Part shown: positions 44,020-53,436 of the stretch, one piece after another
How the letters are laid out: each line of letters begins with the position of its first letter
Numbering within the stretch: the first letter of the stretch is position 1
Assembly (NCBI GenBank): GCA_035297145.1
Contig: DATGZN010000078.1
Location: 1-64,000 of the forward strand
DNA from: QHXW01 sp035297145
Lineage (GTDB): Bacteria; Acidobacteriota; Terriglobia; Bryobacterales; Bryobacteraceae
Length of the DNA stretch: 64,000 bases
Direction: 5' to 3'
The notes under the pieces: generated by a model
The model's database searches: none
The model's input: only the letters and a program-made list of their open reading frames with translations
Told to the model about the DNA's origin: nothing
Program-made: the position numbers and the translations under genes

Positions 44020-45915
44020 TCACGGAAGCCCGACGCGGCGGATCAAGTCCTGAAACCTGGCGTCGGCGCGCAAACTATCGAAGCAGGGCAGAGTTTTAAG
44101 CTCGGTCATACCTTCACGCTCGCGATACGCCTGTTCGAGATACTGTCGGGCGAGTTCCGTCTCGCCTGCATTTGCACAGGTCTCCGCGACCGTCCATGCT
44201 TTAACCTGTTCGTGTTTGGATGCTGCCACCAACTCGTCCGCGCTTATCTTGAAAATTCCTCGCATGCCGGATTGCTTGTACGCATTTCGGAGCGCCGCCA
44301 GTTGATCAGGAGTGGCGCCCCACAACGTCTGTGCTTTCATCCACTCCTCGAAAGCCCGTGCGGGCAGCCCCTTGTCGCGGTAATTCATGGCGAGATATTG
44401 ATGAGCCACTGCGAGATCGGGGTACAACTCCAGGATTCGATGCAACTGCTTGATCGCCTGGTCATATTCGCGAGCAAGGTTGAGCTGATATGCGATCGCG
44501 ATATTCGTCGTCTGCCCGAGCGGATCAAAGGTCCGCGCCTTTCGCAATTCCGCGAGCGCTCTTTCCTTTTCGTGCCGCACAATCAACAAGCCGGCATAGT
44601 ACATGTGAACAGGTGCATAACTGGGGTTTAATTCAATACTCCGCTCGTACTCGGATTCCGCGGCCTGCCAGTTCCAGTCGTAGAGGAATAGTACGCCCCC
44701 CAGTGTGGCGTGAGCTTCCGCAAGACTGTCATCGAGGGAAATGGCTTTCGCGGCAGCTTCCTTGGCCTTGGGAAAAGCGTCGGTCGCAGGAAGTGCGCCG
44801 AAAATGCTGAGGTGAGCGTAACAGTCGGCGAGCCCTGCATAGGCCGCGGCGTAATCCGGAGCCTTCCGGATAGCCTCTTTGAAATATTCGATGCCCGTCT
44901 CGCATCCACCGTCTGACAGTTTGTTCCAGTAGTAGCGGCCCTTCAGATAGGCTTCCTGCGCCTCGGGAGCAACCTGCGGGGCGTGTGCCAGATATGTTTT
45001 TTCCTGCGGACTCAGCTTCACCCGGATGGCGTCTGCGATATCGCGAGTAATCTCGGATTGCAGGCGGAGGACATCGCGCCAATCGCGCTCATAGGATTCA
45101 GCCCAAATGTGGGTGTCGGTTCGCGAGTTGATGAGCTGCACCGTGATCCGGACACGCTCTCCCGAACGCAAGATGGTGCCTTCGACCACCGCATCGGCTC
45201 CCAACTGACGATGAATCTCCGACATCGGCTTCTTGGCGCCCTTGTATTGGAGCACCGAGCTTCGCGAGATTACATGCAGCGCGCCGATCTTCGCCAACGT
45301 GGTGATCAGTTCGTCCGTCATGCCGTCAGCGAAATAGTCCTCCTGCGGATCATGCGAAAGATTCTCCAGAGGGAGAACGGCCACGGTTCGGATCTGGTTC
45401 GAAGGCCATAACCCGTTCCATGGCCGGCTCAGCCACAATCCGGCCGCCAGAAGAAGAGCAACACCGACTACGACGGCGAGGGCCAACCGGCGGCTCCGGG
45501 CCGGCGCAGCCTGGATTTCTGTTGCTAAGCTTGGCTGGGCGGTTCCGGCAACCGCTGATGCCGTCTCACCAGCCGGCACAGATCCGTTGACCATGTCCGC
45601 GACACCGACGAAACGGTAGCCCCGGCGCGGCAGAGTCTCGACATAGCGCGGACTCTCAGCCGAATCACCTAAGACGTCGCGGATACGGTTGACCGCTTTG
45701 GTCAGACCGTGATCGAAGTCGACGAAGGTGCCATCCGGCCAGAGTTTCTGCCGAAGTTCTTCCCGCGTCACCACCTCGCCGGGCTTTTCCAGAAGTGCCG
45801 CCAGGACCTGAAACGGCTGCTCCGCTATTTTCAGCTTGATGCCGCGTTTTCGAATTTCGCCGGCGCGCAAGTTGACTTCGAATTCTCCGAAGCGCATCTG
45901 GGTTGATTCCGGCAT
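44020..45915 (-). CDS. Winged-helix regulator with TolB-like and TPR domains (CadC/ToxR type)
   Basis: 631-residue membrane-bound transcription factor of a kind numerous in Acidobacteria. The OmpR-type winged helix covers about 8-105 (FGEFEVNLRAGEIRKRG, PRYVETLPRRGYRFVG). One membrane helix lies at about 146-165. Next comes the TolB N-terminal/adenylate-cyclase-associated domain (AVLPLENLSHDPQEDYFADGM). About six TPR units fill 310-610. It would sense an envelope or cytosolic partner and act on a nearby promoter. The divergent metzincin-like gene, about 200 bases away, is a candidate target. Confidence 0.9.
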   Translation of the reverse strand: MPESTQMRFGEFEVNLRAGEIRKRGIKLKIAEQPFQVLAALLEKPGEVVTREELRQKLWPDGTFVDFDHGLTKAVNRIRDVLGDSAESPRYVETLPRRGYRFVGVADMVNGSVPAGETASAVAGTAQPSLATEIQAAPARSRRLALAVVVGVALLLAAGLWLSRPWNGLWPSNQIRTVAVLPLENLSHDPQEDYFADGMTDELITTLAKIGALHVISRSSVLQYKGAKKPMSEIHRQLGADAVVEGTILRSGERVRITVQLINSRTDTHIWAESYERDWRDVLRLQSEITRDIADAIRVKLSPQEKTYLAHAPQVAPEAQEAYLKGRYYWNKLSDGGCETGIEYFKEAIRKAPDYAAAYAGLADCYAHLSIFGALPATDAFPKAKEAAAKAISLDDSLAEAHATLGGVLFLYDWNWQAAESEYERSIELNPSYAPVHMYYAGLLIVRHEKERALAELRKARTFDPLGQTTNIAIAYQLNLAREYDQAIKQLHRILELYPDLAVAHQYLAMNYRDKGLPARAFEEWMKAQTLWGATPDQLAALRNAYKQSGMRGIFKISADELVAASKHEQVKAWTVAETCANAGETELARQYLEQAYREREGMTELKTLPCFDSLRADARFQDLIRRVGLP

Positions 45916-46112
45916 GGCGCAAGCTGGATCTCGACGAGTTTAGCACCAGGGCCCGACGGAAGCTAACAATAAGACCCGTACGCGATTCGGCTTGAGTATT
46001 CCATCCCATTTGCTTTCATAAGCTTGCCCAGGGACCTGAAAGGGACCCATTCAGGACCCGCCATCCATTGTCTCCTTAACCGGCGCAGCCGAGAATCAGC
46101 CTCACTTCGATC

Positions 46113-46796
46113 GTGAGGTTCGCCATCGTGAACAGATCGCTCAGGCTTTTGATCCTTGTAGCCGTCTCGGTACCGGCCGGATGCCTCAGGCTGGATGCGC
46201 GCATGCGGCCACCAGAAATGGAACTGACCATCAGGGTCATTAACGTCGCTCAAGTACCCACTGCCACGCTGGCTGCCGCCGAAAATGACGCGAGCTATAT
46301 CTTTCGCGGCGCGGGAGTCGGCATCTCATGGCTGGATTGCACACACGCCGGTAACCCCAGATGTGCACTGCCGTTTCAACCAGCCGAACTGTCACTGAGA
46401 ATACTTGCGCAAATGACTGGCCAAAGGCCGGACGCAGTGGGCGCGGCCTACGTGGCGCCCGAGGGTGGAGTCTACGCCACGATTGCCTACCAGCCAATCA
46501 AGGAGATGGCTGCGCGGCCTGATTTGGTTTGTCAGGCGCTCAGCCGTGTGATGGTTCATGAGATCGCACATCTACTGGGGGCATCGCACTCATTCGAAGG
46601 AAACATGCGCGCCGGCTGGTGGGTGTCGGACCTGGCGTATGCTCGCGGTTTCAGCGTGACATTCTCTGCCAGCCAAGCCGCTGCCCTACGCCAAGAATTG
46701 AAGCGCCGGTTGGAGGCGAGCCAGCATGCTGCGAGCCATCCGGACCCGTCTCCGGGCGCAACAGAGTTTTCGTCCTCTATCGCGGGCCGCCCTTGA
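46113..46796 (+). CDS. Putative exported metzincin-type zinc protease
   Basis: 227 residues from a GTG, with a signal peptide. The full zinc motif HEIAHLLGASH (HExxHxxGxxH) is followed by NMRAGW, whose Met could be the Met-turn, as in metzincins. Two Cys (CTHAGNPRC) suggest a disulfide. The family is not certain. Substrate unknown. It is divergent from the winged-helix regulator. Confidence 0.68.
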   Translation: MRFAIVNRSLRLLILVAVSVPAGCLRLDARMRPPEMELTIRVINVAQVPTATLAAAENDASYIFRGAGVGISWLDCTHAGNPRCALPFQPAELSLRILAQMTGQRPDAVGAAYVAPEGGVYATIAYQPIKEMAARPDLVCQALSRVMVHEIAHLLGASHSFEGNMRAGWWVSDLAYARGFSVTFSASQAAALRQELKRRLEASQHAASHPDPSPGATEFSSSIAGRP

Positions 46797-46973
46797 GCGC
46801 CGGTCCACATAGACAACGGCACATCGCCCGGCATCTGCCGGAGTCGTACATTCCACGCAAGATAGGCCCTAACTCATTCTGTCCCGAGCCACTGCGCAAC
46901 AGCGCTGCATGGATGACCGAAAACTCCTGATCAACACGGTTGTTAACTTATCCAGGCGCCGAGAGAACAGAGG

Positions 46974-46991
46974 ACGTTGCGTAAGCAACGT
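46974..46991 (+). promoter_or_regulatory. Leader hairpin of TonB receptor 2
   Basis: Seven-bp stem ACGTTGC/GCAACGT closed by a GTAA tetraloop, about 70 bases before the start of the second receptor. It may be part of the 5' leader. The gap 46797-47063 holds no gene. Confidence 0.3.
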
Positions 46992-47063
46992 GCTACACTT
47001 CGGGGAAGCTTCGAAACCGCTACGCAGGAGTTAGAAGTTCGCTCCTCGAAGTAAAGAGAAGAG

Positions 47064-50000
47064 ATGGTGAGTCTGAGTAAGGTATCTCTGTCTGCTCTCT
47101 GCCTAGCTGTCGGATTTCTATTCTGCCTCACCCGGAACGCCGTCGCACAAGAGGTTTTTGGCAGCATTTTCGGCACCGTTACCGATGCGAACGGGGGGGT
47201 TGTCCCGAACGCCAAGATCACCATCACGGACCTGGCAAAAGGAACCGCTTTCGAGCTCACTACGGATGGTTCCGGCAACTATACCAAGGGCCAGCTGATT
47301 CCCGATGAGTATCGAGTGACCATTCAGGCGGCTGGATTCCAGAAGGCCGTCTCAAATCCCTTGCAGGTACGAGTGGACGAAGCGGCGCGCTTCGATGCTA
47401 CTTTGGCGGTGGGCGACGTGACTACCGAGGTGAAAGTTACCGCTTCGGCCGCATTGCTGCAATCCGACCGAGCGGACATCGCTCAGACGTTTACTTCGAA
47501 AGAGATCAACGACCTTCCGAATATCGGGAGGAACCTCCAGTCCATGGAATTGTTGAATCCCGGCACTGCCAAGCTGGGCTGGCAGCACGCGTCAGACGAG
47601 AACCCGCAGGCGAGCGTCCAGATGGTGGTTAACGGCCAGGTTTTCTCCGCGATGGGCTACGAACTCGATGGCACCACTAACCAGGATCCCATTCTGGGCA
47701 TCATTGTCATCAATCCGAACTTCGACTCGGTATCGGAGGTGAAGCAGGCGAACCAGGATTTTGACGCCGAATTCTCCTACGTGGGCGGGGGCCTTGCGAG
47801 TTACTCGACCCGATCTGGTACCAACGAATTCCACGGAGATGCCTTCGAGTACTTGCAGCTCAATTCTCCAGGGTTTACAACGTTCGCCGCGAATCCCTTT
47901 GTGGGCCTGCCAGCGGCCACATACCGTCAGAACCAATTTGGCGGCTCGGTTGGTGGACGCCTTATTAAGGACAAGCTCTTTTTCTTCGGGGATGCGCAGT
48001 TAAACCGCCAGTCGCAAGGGGCTTCGCTGGTTACCAGCGTGCCTACGGCGCAGAATCGCGCGGGAAATTTCAGCGACTGGCTGGCCAACAACACAAACTA
48101 TCAGATCTTCGATCCCCACACCGGCGATCCGAATACAGGCGTGGGCCGCACGCCTTATCCGAACAATGCAATTCCTGCCAGCCAGATCAGTCCGCAGGCG
48201 AAAGCGATCCTGGCATACTTTCCTTTTCCCAATACCCAGCAGATTGCCGGACAGCCGTTCGTAAATAACTACGCCGCGAACGGCGCGCTTGCCATCACGG
48301 GAAATGCCTGGGACACGCGTGAGGATTACTATCTTAATCAGAAGAACAGCATTTTCGGACGCTACAGCTACCAAGGTTTCAGCCAACAAGGGCCGGGCGC
48401 CTTCGGTCTGGTGGCCGGCGGTCCCGAATTCGGTAATTACGCGGGCAACGCGGAGGCTTCGAATCAGAGTGTTGCGATTGGGTGGACCGCCACGGTGAGT
48501 CCCACCGTGATCAACGAGTTTCGCTTTGGCTGGATGAGGTACCACGTGTTCGACCTGCCGAATGGCTACGGAACGGATCCGGCGGCACAGGCGGGCATTC
48601 CGGGTCTCAACCTCGATAAAACCTACACCTCGGGCATGCCCCACTTCGACATCAGCGCTCCGGACAATGACTACCAACTGGGGTATGGGCTGGGCGTGAA
48701 CCAGTGCAACTGCCCGCTCATCCAGACGGAGAAGCAGATCCAGTTTATCGACAACATGAGCATACACAGGGGCAAGCACAACCTGAAGTTCGGCGCCGAT
48801 CTGCGCTATGCGCAAAACTTCCGCATTCAGAGCGGCGCGCACCGCGCTGGTGAGCTGTTCTTCAGCGGCGAAGCGACGGGAAACGTTCCTGCACTGGGCC
48901 AGGACCCCACGCCCGGAATCGGACTCGCAACCTTCCTTTTGGGAGACGTCACGACCTTCGGACGCAATGTCAGCAGCAGCACAAACGCGGCGGAACGCCA
49001 GCCCCGCTACTTCTGGTATGGGCAGGACGCCTGGCGTCCGGCGGCGAAGTGGACCCTGACATTCGGCATGCGGTGGGAAATGATCTTCCCCGAATCCGTG
49101 AACGCCAGCGGTAACGGTGCGACATTTAACTTGAGCAATGGACTGATGTATGTGTTCGGCGTGGGCGGGGTTTCGCTTCACGGGATCCAAACCATGAACT
49201 GGCACAATTTCGCTCCTCGCGCGGGTATCGCCTACCAAATCAGCCCCAGGACAGTCGTTCGAGCGGGCTACGGCTGGGGCTACGATCTGGGCGTGTTCGG
49301 GTCAAACTTCGGACACAACGTCACGCAGAACGTGCCCGTGCTGTCCTTCCAGAACATTACGAACAACGCGGCGCCGTTCACCGATGTGTTCACCCTCGCC
49401 AAAGGTCCGCCGTCGCCGGTGCCCTTTACGATCGGCGCGAACGGTACCTTCCCACTGCCCCCCGGTATCAGTCCGACATTCCGGCCGGCAACGGTCACAC
49501 TGCCCACCACCTACCTGTATAATGCCGCCGTTCAGCATCAGGTGAACAGCAGGGTTGCGGTCACTGGCGCGTACGTTGGCAACTCGAACCGGCACGGCTT
49601 CCTCGGCACGGGCCAGACCGTTGACCCTAACGAGCTGATGTTCGTGCCCGGCTCGAGCCCAGTCCGGCCGCTGAGCGGCATTCTGCCGTTTGGAAACGAT
49701 CTAGCGTACTACTGTGACTGCTCGAACGAGCATTACGATTCATTCCAGGGACAGGTGAAAATCAACGCCTGGGATGGTTGGACGTTGCAGGGCAGCTACA
49801 CCTACCAAACGCAGTGGGGCCCGGGTTGGGACCCTTACGACTCCAATTACTACTTTCTTTACAACCGCGCCGCCGGCCAGGGATACAGCAACGCGTTTCC
49901 TCACAATCAAATTACCATTGCCCAGGCTTATGACATTCCGTTCGGACGTGGCCAGAAATACGGTTCGAATTTGAATAAGTTCGCAGATCTAGCCATTGGC

Positions 50001-50459
50001 GGCTGGACCATCAGCGGTGTAATGACTTATTACAGCGGTTTGCCATTTTCGCCCACGCTGGAGACTTACCCGGGCCAGCCGAACACCGGGCCGATGAGCC
50101 GTCCCGATAAGGGCAGCGGCGATCCTTATGGTGGCGCCGCTGGAAATCGCAGCCAATGGTTTGTGGGAGGGATCGGAACTGCGTTTCTGGATCCGGCCTC
50201 GCAGACTTTTGGAAACTACCCCATCAACACCCTCATTGGGCCTCACTTCATTCAGCAGGATGTGACCCTGGCGAAGTCGTTCAAGCTCACGGAGCGGGTT
50301 TCGTTCAGGCTGCGCACGGATGCCGCAAACGCATTCAACCACACCAACCTCGGAATGCCGAACAGCGATGTAAACGCCTCAAACGCCGGCCAGATTACCG
50401 GACTCGCTGGCGGTGGCAGCACGCGCCGATTGCAGTTCTCCGGAACCATTTCGTTCTAG
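47064..50459 (+). CDS. TonB-dependent receptor, Oar-like, with carboxypeptidase-regulatory domain (2)
   Basis: 1131-residue outer-membrane receptor. It has a signal peptide (cleavage near AVAQ-EV) and a carboxypeptidase-regulatory-like domain at about 30-115 (GSIFGTVTDANGGVVPNAKI). The plug has INDLPNIGRNLQSMELLNPG and DGTTNQDPILG, and a beta-barrel ends RRLQFSGTISF. It belongs to a different subfamily from the receptor at 31873, which keeps LNQLGGSIGGPI where this one has RQNQFGGSVGGRLIKDKLFFFGD. Uptake of large substrates is inferred. It has no evident partner gene. Confidence 0.92.
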   Translation: MVSLSKVSLSALCLAVGFLFCLTRNAVAQEVFGSIFGTVTDANGGVVPNAKITITDLAKGTAFELTTDGSGNYTKGQLIPDEYRVTIQAAGFQKAVSNPLQVRVDEAARFDATLAVGDVTTEVKVTASAALLQSDRADIAQTFTSKEINDLPNIGRNLQSMELLNPGTAKLGWQHASDENPQASVQMVVNGQVFSAMGYELDGTTNQDPILGIIVINPNFDSVSEVKQANQDFDAEFSYVGGGLASYSTRSGTNEFHGDAFEYLQLNSPGFTTFAANPFVGLPAATYRQNQFGGSVGGRLIKDKLFFFGDAQLNRQSQGASLVTSVPTAQNRAGNFSDWLANNTNYQIFDPHTGDPNTGVGRTPYPNNAIPASQISPQAKAILAYFPFPNTQQIAGQPFVNNYAANGALAITGNAWDTREDYYLNQKNSIFGRYSYQGFSQQGPGAFGLVAGGPEFGNYAGNAEASNQSVAIGWTATVSPTVINEFRFGWMRYHVFDLPNGYGTDPAAQAGIPGLNLDKTYTSGMPHFDISAPDNDYQLGYGLGVNQCNCPLIQTEKQIQFIDNMSIHRGKHNLKFGADLRYAQNFRIQSGAHRAGELFFSGEATGNVPALGQDPTPGIGLATFLLGDVTTFGRNVSSSTNAAERQPRYFWYGQDAWRPAAKWTLTFGMRWEMIFPESVNASGNGATFNLSNGLMYVFGVGGVSLHGIQTMNWHNFAPRAGIAYQISPRTVVRAGYGWGYDLGVFGSNFGHNVTQNVPVLSFQNITNNAAPFTDVFTLAKGPPSPVPFTIGANGTFPLPPGISPTFRPATVTLPTTYLYNAAVQHQVNSRVAVTGAYVGNSNRHGFLGTGQTVDPNELMFVPGSSPVRPLSGILPFGNDLAYYCDCSNEHYDSFQGQVKINAWDGWTLQGSYTYQTQWGPGWDPYDSNYYFLYNRAAGQGYSNAFPHNQITIAQAYDIPFGRGQKYGSNLNKFADLAIGGWTISGVMTYYSGLPFSPTLETYPGQPNTGPMSRPDKGSGDPYGGAAGNRSQWFVGGIGTAFLDPASQTFGNYPINTLIGPHFIQQDVTLAKSFKLTERVSFRLRTDAANAFNHTNLGMPNSDVNASNAGQITGLAGGGSTRRLQFSGTISF

Positions 50460-50574
50460 GCCACCCGCAGGAGCTTGATCACGGCCGCGTTCCCACATCC
50501 AGAAAACTAGTCAGTCACCGGAAGGAAAGAATTCCCGCATTAAAGGACGCGGCGTCGCGTACAATTGTGCTGAT

Positions 50575-51045
50575 TTGTTTCTGTGCAAAACAATTTCTCC
50601 GTGGATTGTTACAACGGTGTTACTGGGCTTGCACGCCTGGTGCGCCGGCGGACCGGTGCGCATCTTCGTTGAGCCATTCGCCGGCAAGGCCGGCGCCACG
50701 CAATTACGAAGCGAGTTAGTAAATCTGCTTCACAAAGAACACGCGGTCGTGGTGGTGGACGACGCGGCGTCGGCGGATTTCATCCTTTCCGGGTCGGGAG
50801 AAACATATATCAAAGGCTATGTTGGAACCAATCCGCGCGTACGTTACCTCAACAGCGACGCGAAGCCGGTTTACGGAGGATTTCTTTCCGTGGAGCTGAA
50901 GAATCGCGCGCACGATCCGGTCTGGTCGTCTCTGGCGACGCCACGCCGGTTCGGTTCCGATGACATCAACCGCAACCTGGCAGGGCAGATCGTACACAGG
51001 CTGGCCGCGGAACTCGAACAACAGAGAAAGCCGGCGAAGCCATGA
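50575..51045 (+). CDS. Hypothetical exported protein upstream of pstS
   Basis: 156 residues starting at a TTG. It has a signal-like helix (IVTTVLLGLHAWCAG) and then an alpha/beta body: IFVEPFAGKAGATQLRSELVNLL, VVDDAASADFILSGSG, GGFLSVELKNRAHDPVWSS and a C-terminal helix. The pattern recalls lipoproteins that judge additive terms of envelope transport systems, but no family is certain. Its stop overlaps the pstS start (ATGA), so the two are coupled. Confidence 0.55.
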   Translation: MFLCKTISPWIVTTVLLGLHAWCAGGPVRIFVEPFAGKAGATQLRSELVNLLHKEHAVVVVDDAASADFILSGSGETYIKGYVGTNPRVRYLNSDAKPVYGGFLSVELKNRAHDPVWSSLATPRRFGSDDINRNLAGQIVHRLAAELEQQRKPAKP

Positions 51046-52046
51046 GAGCGCGACAAACTGTCTGCCTGCTATTCGCTGTTTTGTCCTTGCGTGCGGACGA
51101 CTCGCTGACCGGCGCCGGAGCCACTTTCCCGGAACCGCTTTATCAAAAGTGGATCAGCACCTTCGGTGAAAAGTTTCCCGCGCTGAAGATCAGTTATCGT
51201 CCGGTCGGTTCGAGCGCCGGGATCGAAGCGCTGCGCCGCGGAGAAGTTGACTTTGCGGCGTCGGACGCACCCGTTGCCGACGAGCAGCTTGCGGAGTTTC
51301 CCAGAAAAATCCGGCACGTTCCGACGGTCATCGGCGGCGTGGTGCCCATCTATCATCTCGAAGGCCAGGTGCGCGATTTGCGTTTCACGCCGGAAATTCT
51401 CGCGGGAATCTATCTGGGCAAGATCAAGAGATGGGATGATCGCCTTCTCAAGTCAGCTAACCGGGGCGTGGCGCTTCCGGCGCATGACATCGCCGTGGTC
51501 CACCGGGCGGATGGCAGCGGAACGACATACATCTGGACGGAATATCTCGCGAAGGTCAGTGCGGAGTGGCGGTCGTCAATTGGCGCGGCAAAAGAGGTTC
51601 GATGGCCGGTGGGTGTGGGTGCGAACGGCAATGACGGCATGGCGGAACTGGTGGCGAAGACGCCCGATGCGATCGGCTACGTGGAATACATTTACGCCGT
51701 GCAATCGCACCTGAGTTACGGCGCCGTGCGCAACTCCTCGGGGCGGTTTGTACAGGCTGACTTGAACTCGTTGACGGCCGCGGCTGGAACGTTCAAGCCT
51801 TCGCAGAACGGCGATTTTCGAAGTTCGATTACAAACGCCTCGGGAGCGCAAGCATATCCCATTACAGCCTTCACGTACTTTTTGATTCCTGAGAAATTCG
51901 ACAATGCGGCGAAGGCGCAAAGCATGATGGATTTCTTGCGCTGGACGCTCACGTTCGGGCAGAGGCAGTGCGCGAGTCTGGGCTACGCGGCACTTCCCGA
52001 CGCGGTCGCCAAGCAGGCGCTGGAAACTGTTGGGGGACTGCACTAA
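51042..52046 (+). CDS. Phosphate-binding protein PstS-like
   Basis: 334-residue periplasmic binding protein. The opening LTGAGATFPEPLYQKWI, PVGSSAGIEALRRGEVDFAASDAP, VVHRADGSGTTYIWTEYL and GYVEYIYAV are the PstS phosphate-site loops. The signal peptide is short. No pstC, pstA or pstB follows; instead a porin gene starts two bases after the stop. It may scavenge phosphate or another oxyanion for a transporter encoded elsewhere. Confidence 0.85.
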   Translation: MRARQTVCLLFAVLSLRADDSLTGAGATFPEPLYQKWISTFGEKFPALKISYRPVGSSAGIEALRRGEVDFAASDAPVADEQLAEFPRKIRHVPTVIGGVVPIYHLEGQVRDLRFTPEILAGIYLGKIKRWDDRLLKSANRGVALPAHDIAVVHRADGSGTTYIWTEYLAKVSAEWRSSIGAAKEVRWPVGVGANGNDGMAELVAKTPDAIGYVEYIYAVQSHLSYGAVRNSSGRFVQADLNSLTAAAGTFKPSQNGDFRSSITNASGAQAYPITAFTYFLIPEKFDNAAKAQSMMDFLRWTLTFGQRQCASLGYAALPDAVAKQALETVGGLH

Positions 52047-52047
52047 C

Positions 52048-53388
52048 GTGAGGCGGATGGCTGTTCTCTTCCTGCTGGCCGGGCTGCTATTCGGTCAGGA
52101 CCCTTCGCCCGGCAGTTGGACCGACCGTTTGTGGGTTTCGGGCCAAGCCAACTTCATCAGCCAGGGCCACCCGACGTTCGATGCACCGTACACCGGCCCC
52201 AACAGTCTTCCACCCGACGCACAGTACGTCACGTCGCGTGTTCTGACACTCTACACGGGATTCCGGCTCACGAACACGACGGATTTTTTCTTCGATGTCG
52301 AAGAGACTGGCGGAAACGGAATCGGCGCGGCGCTCGGCGTGGCAGGGTTCCCTAACCTGGACGTGGTCCGCAATCCAACGCTCTCTCGCGCGCCGTACAT
52401 TGCCCGGGTGATGTTTCACCAGATGATTCCGCTGTCGAAGGAAATGGTGGAAACGGAGCGCGGCCCGTGGCAACTTGCCAGTCAGGTTCCCGTGCGCCGT
52501 CTGGATATCCGGTTCGGGAAGATGAGCGCGGTGGACTGGTTCGACGTGAACGCAATCGGCAGCGACAGCCATATGCAGTTCATGAACTGGGCCGTGGACA
52601 ATAATGGCGCCTACGACTACGCGGCGGATACGCGTGGTTACACGTACGGTGTCGTGCTCGAATACAACGATCGTTCGTGGACCTTCCGCTTCGGCGAAAT
52701 GCTCATGCCGAAAATTGCCAACGGAATTCATCTCGATGCCGACATCGCCCGCGCCCGCGCGGAGAACTATGAATTCGAATTTCGCCGGCAGTTGCTCGCG
52801 AAGCGTCTTACTGTAGTTCGTCCGCTGGCGTTTGTGAACCACGCCAACATGGGCAGCTACCGGGAATCGATCCACGACTATCTCGCGGGCGAGACTCCGG
52901 TTCCCGACATCACCGCAACGCGCCAGCAGGGGCGCATCAAGTACGGTTTTGGCCTGAACGTTGAACAGGAATTGACGTCCATGTTGCGCGGCTACGGCAG
53001 GTTTGGTTGGAATGACGGCCGCACGGAATCGTTCGCCTACACGGAAGTGGATCAAACGGTTTCCGGAGGGGTGGATCTTCGGGGCAACGCGTGGCATCGC
53101 AAAGAAGACAAGCTCGGCGTGGCGGTAATTTCGGATGCCATCTCCGGTGATCACCGCGAATATCTGAAGCTGGGCGGGGTGGGCTTTCTGCTGGGCGATG
53201 GCAACCTGAATTACGGGCGCGAAAACATCGTCGAGGCTTACTACAATGCCAAGCTGTGGCACGGGGTCTATGCGTCATTCGATTTGCAGCCTATCTGGAA
53301 TCCGGGCTACAACCGCGCTCGCGGCCCGGTGCTGGTGGGGGCGATCCGGTTGCATCTGGAGGGGGCGCTGTTCCGGGAGGCGCGATAG
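52048..53388 (+). CDS. OprB-like carbohydrate-type porin
   Basis: About 446 residues. It has a signal peptide (RRMAVLFLLAGLLFGQ) and then an antiparallel barrel of the OprB type: GNGIGAALGVAGFPNLDVVRNP, YIARVMFHQMIPL, RLDIRFGKMSAVDWFDVNAIG and a final beta strand. I chose the GTG at 52048, which begins right after the pstS stop and gives the signal two Arg; an ATG nine bases later is the alternative. OprB porins usually pass sugars. Here it is coupled to a phosphate-type binding protein, so its solute is open. Confidence 0.78.
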   Translation: MRRMAVLFLLAGLLFGQDPSPGSWTDRLWVSGQANFISQGHPTFDAPYTGPNSLPPDAQYVTSRVLTLYTGFRLTNTTDFFFDVEETGGNGIGAALGVAGFPNLDVVRNPTLSRAPYIARVMFHQMIPLSKEMVETERGPWQLASQVPVRRLDIRFGKMSAVDWFDVNAIGSDSHMQFMNWAVDNNGAYDYAADTRGYTYGVVLEYNDRSWTFRFGEMLMPKIANGIHLDADIARARAENYEFEFRRQLLAKRLTVVRPLAFVNHANMGSYRESIHDYLAGETPVPDITATRQQGRIKYGFGLNVEQELTSMLRGYGRFGWNDGRTESFAYTEVDQTVSGGVDLRGNAWHRKEDKLGVAVISDAISGDHREYLKLGGVGFLLGDGNLNYGRENIVEAYYNAKLWHGVYASFDLQPIWNPGYNRARGPVLVGAIRLHLEGALFREAR

Positions 53389-53436
53389 CGAAACGGAGCC
53401 GCAAGCAGCCGCAGTATCATAGTCGCGAGGGAAATT

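Noticed and set aside
48000..49238. Long minus-strand open frame inside TonB receptor 2
   Set aside because: It is an antisense shadow; the plus-strand receptor has strong domain motifs throughout, while the antisense protein is His/Arg/Val-rich with no family features.
52087..53262. 391-codon minus-strand open frame over the porin
   Set aside because: Antisense shadow of the porin, with no plausible start site or domains.
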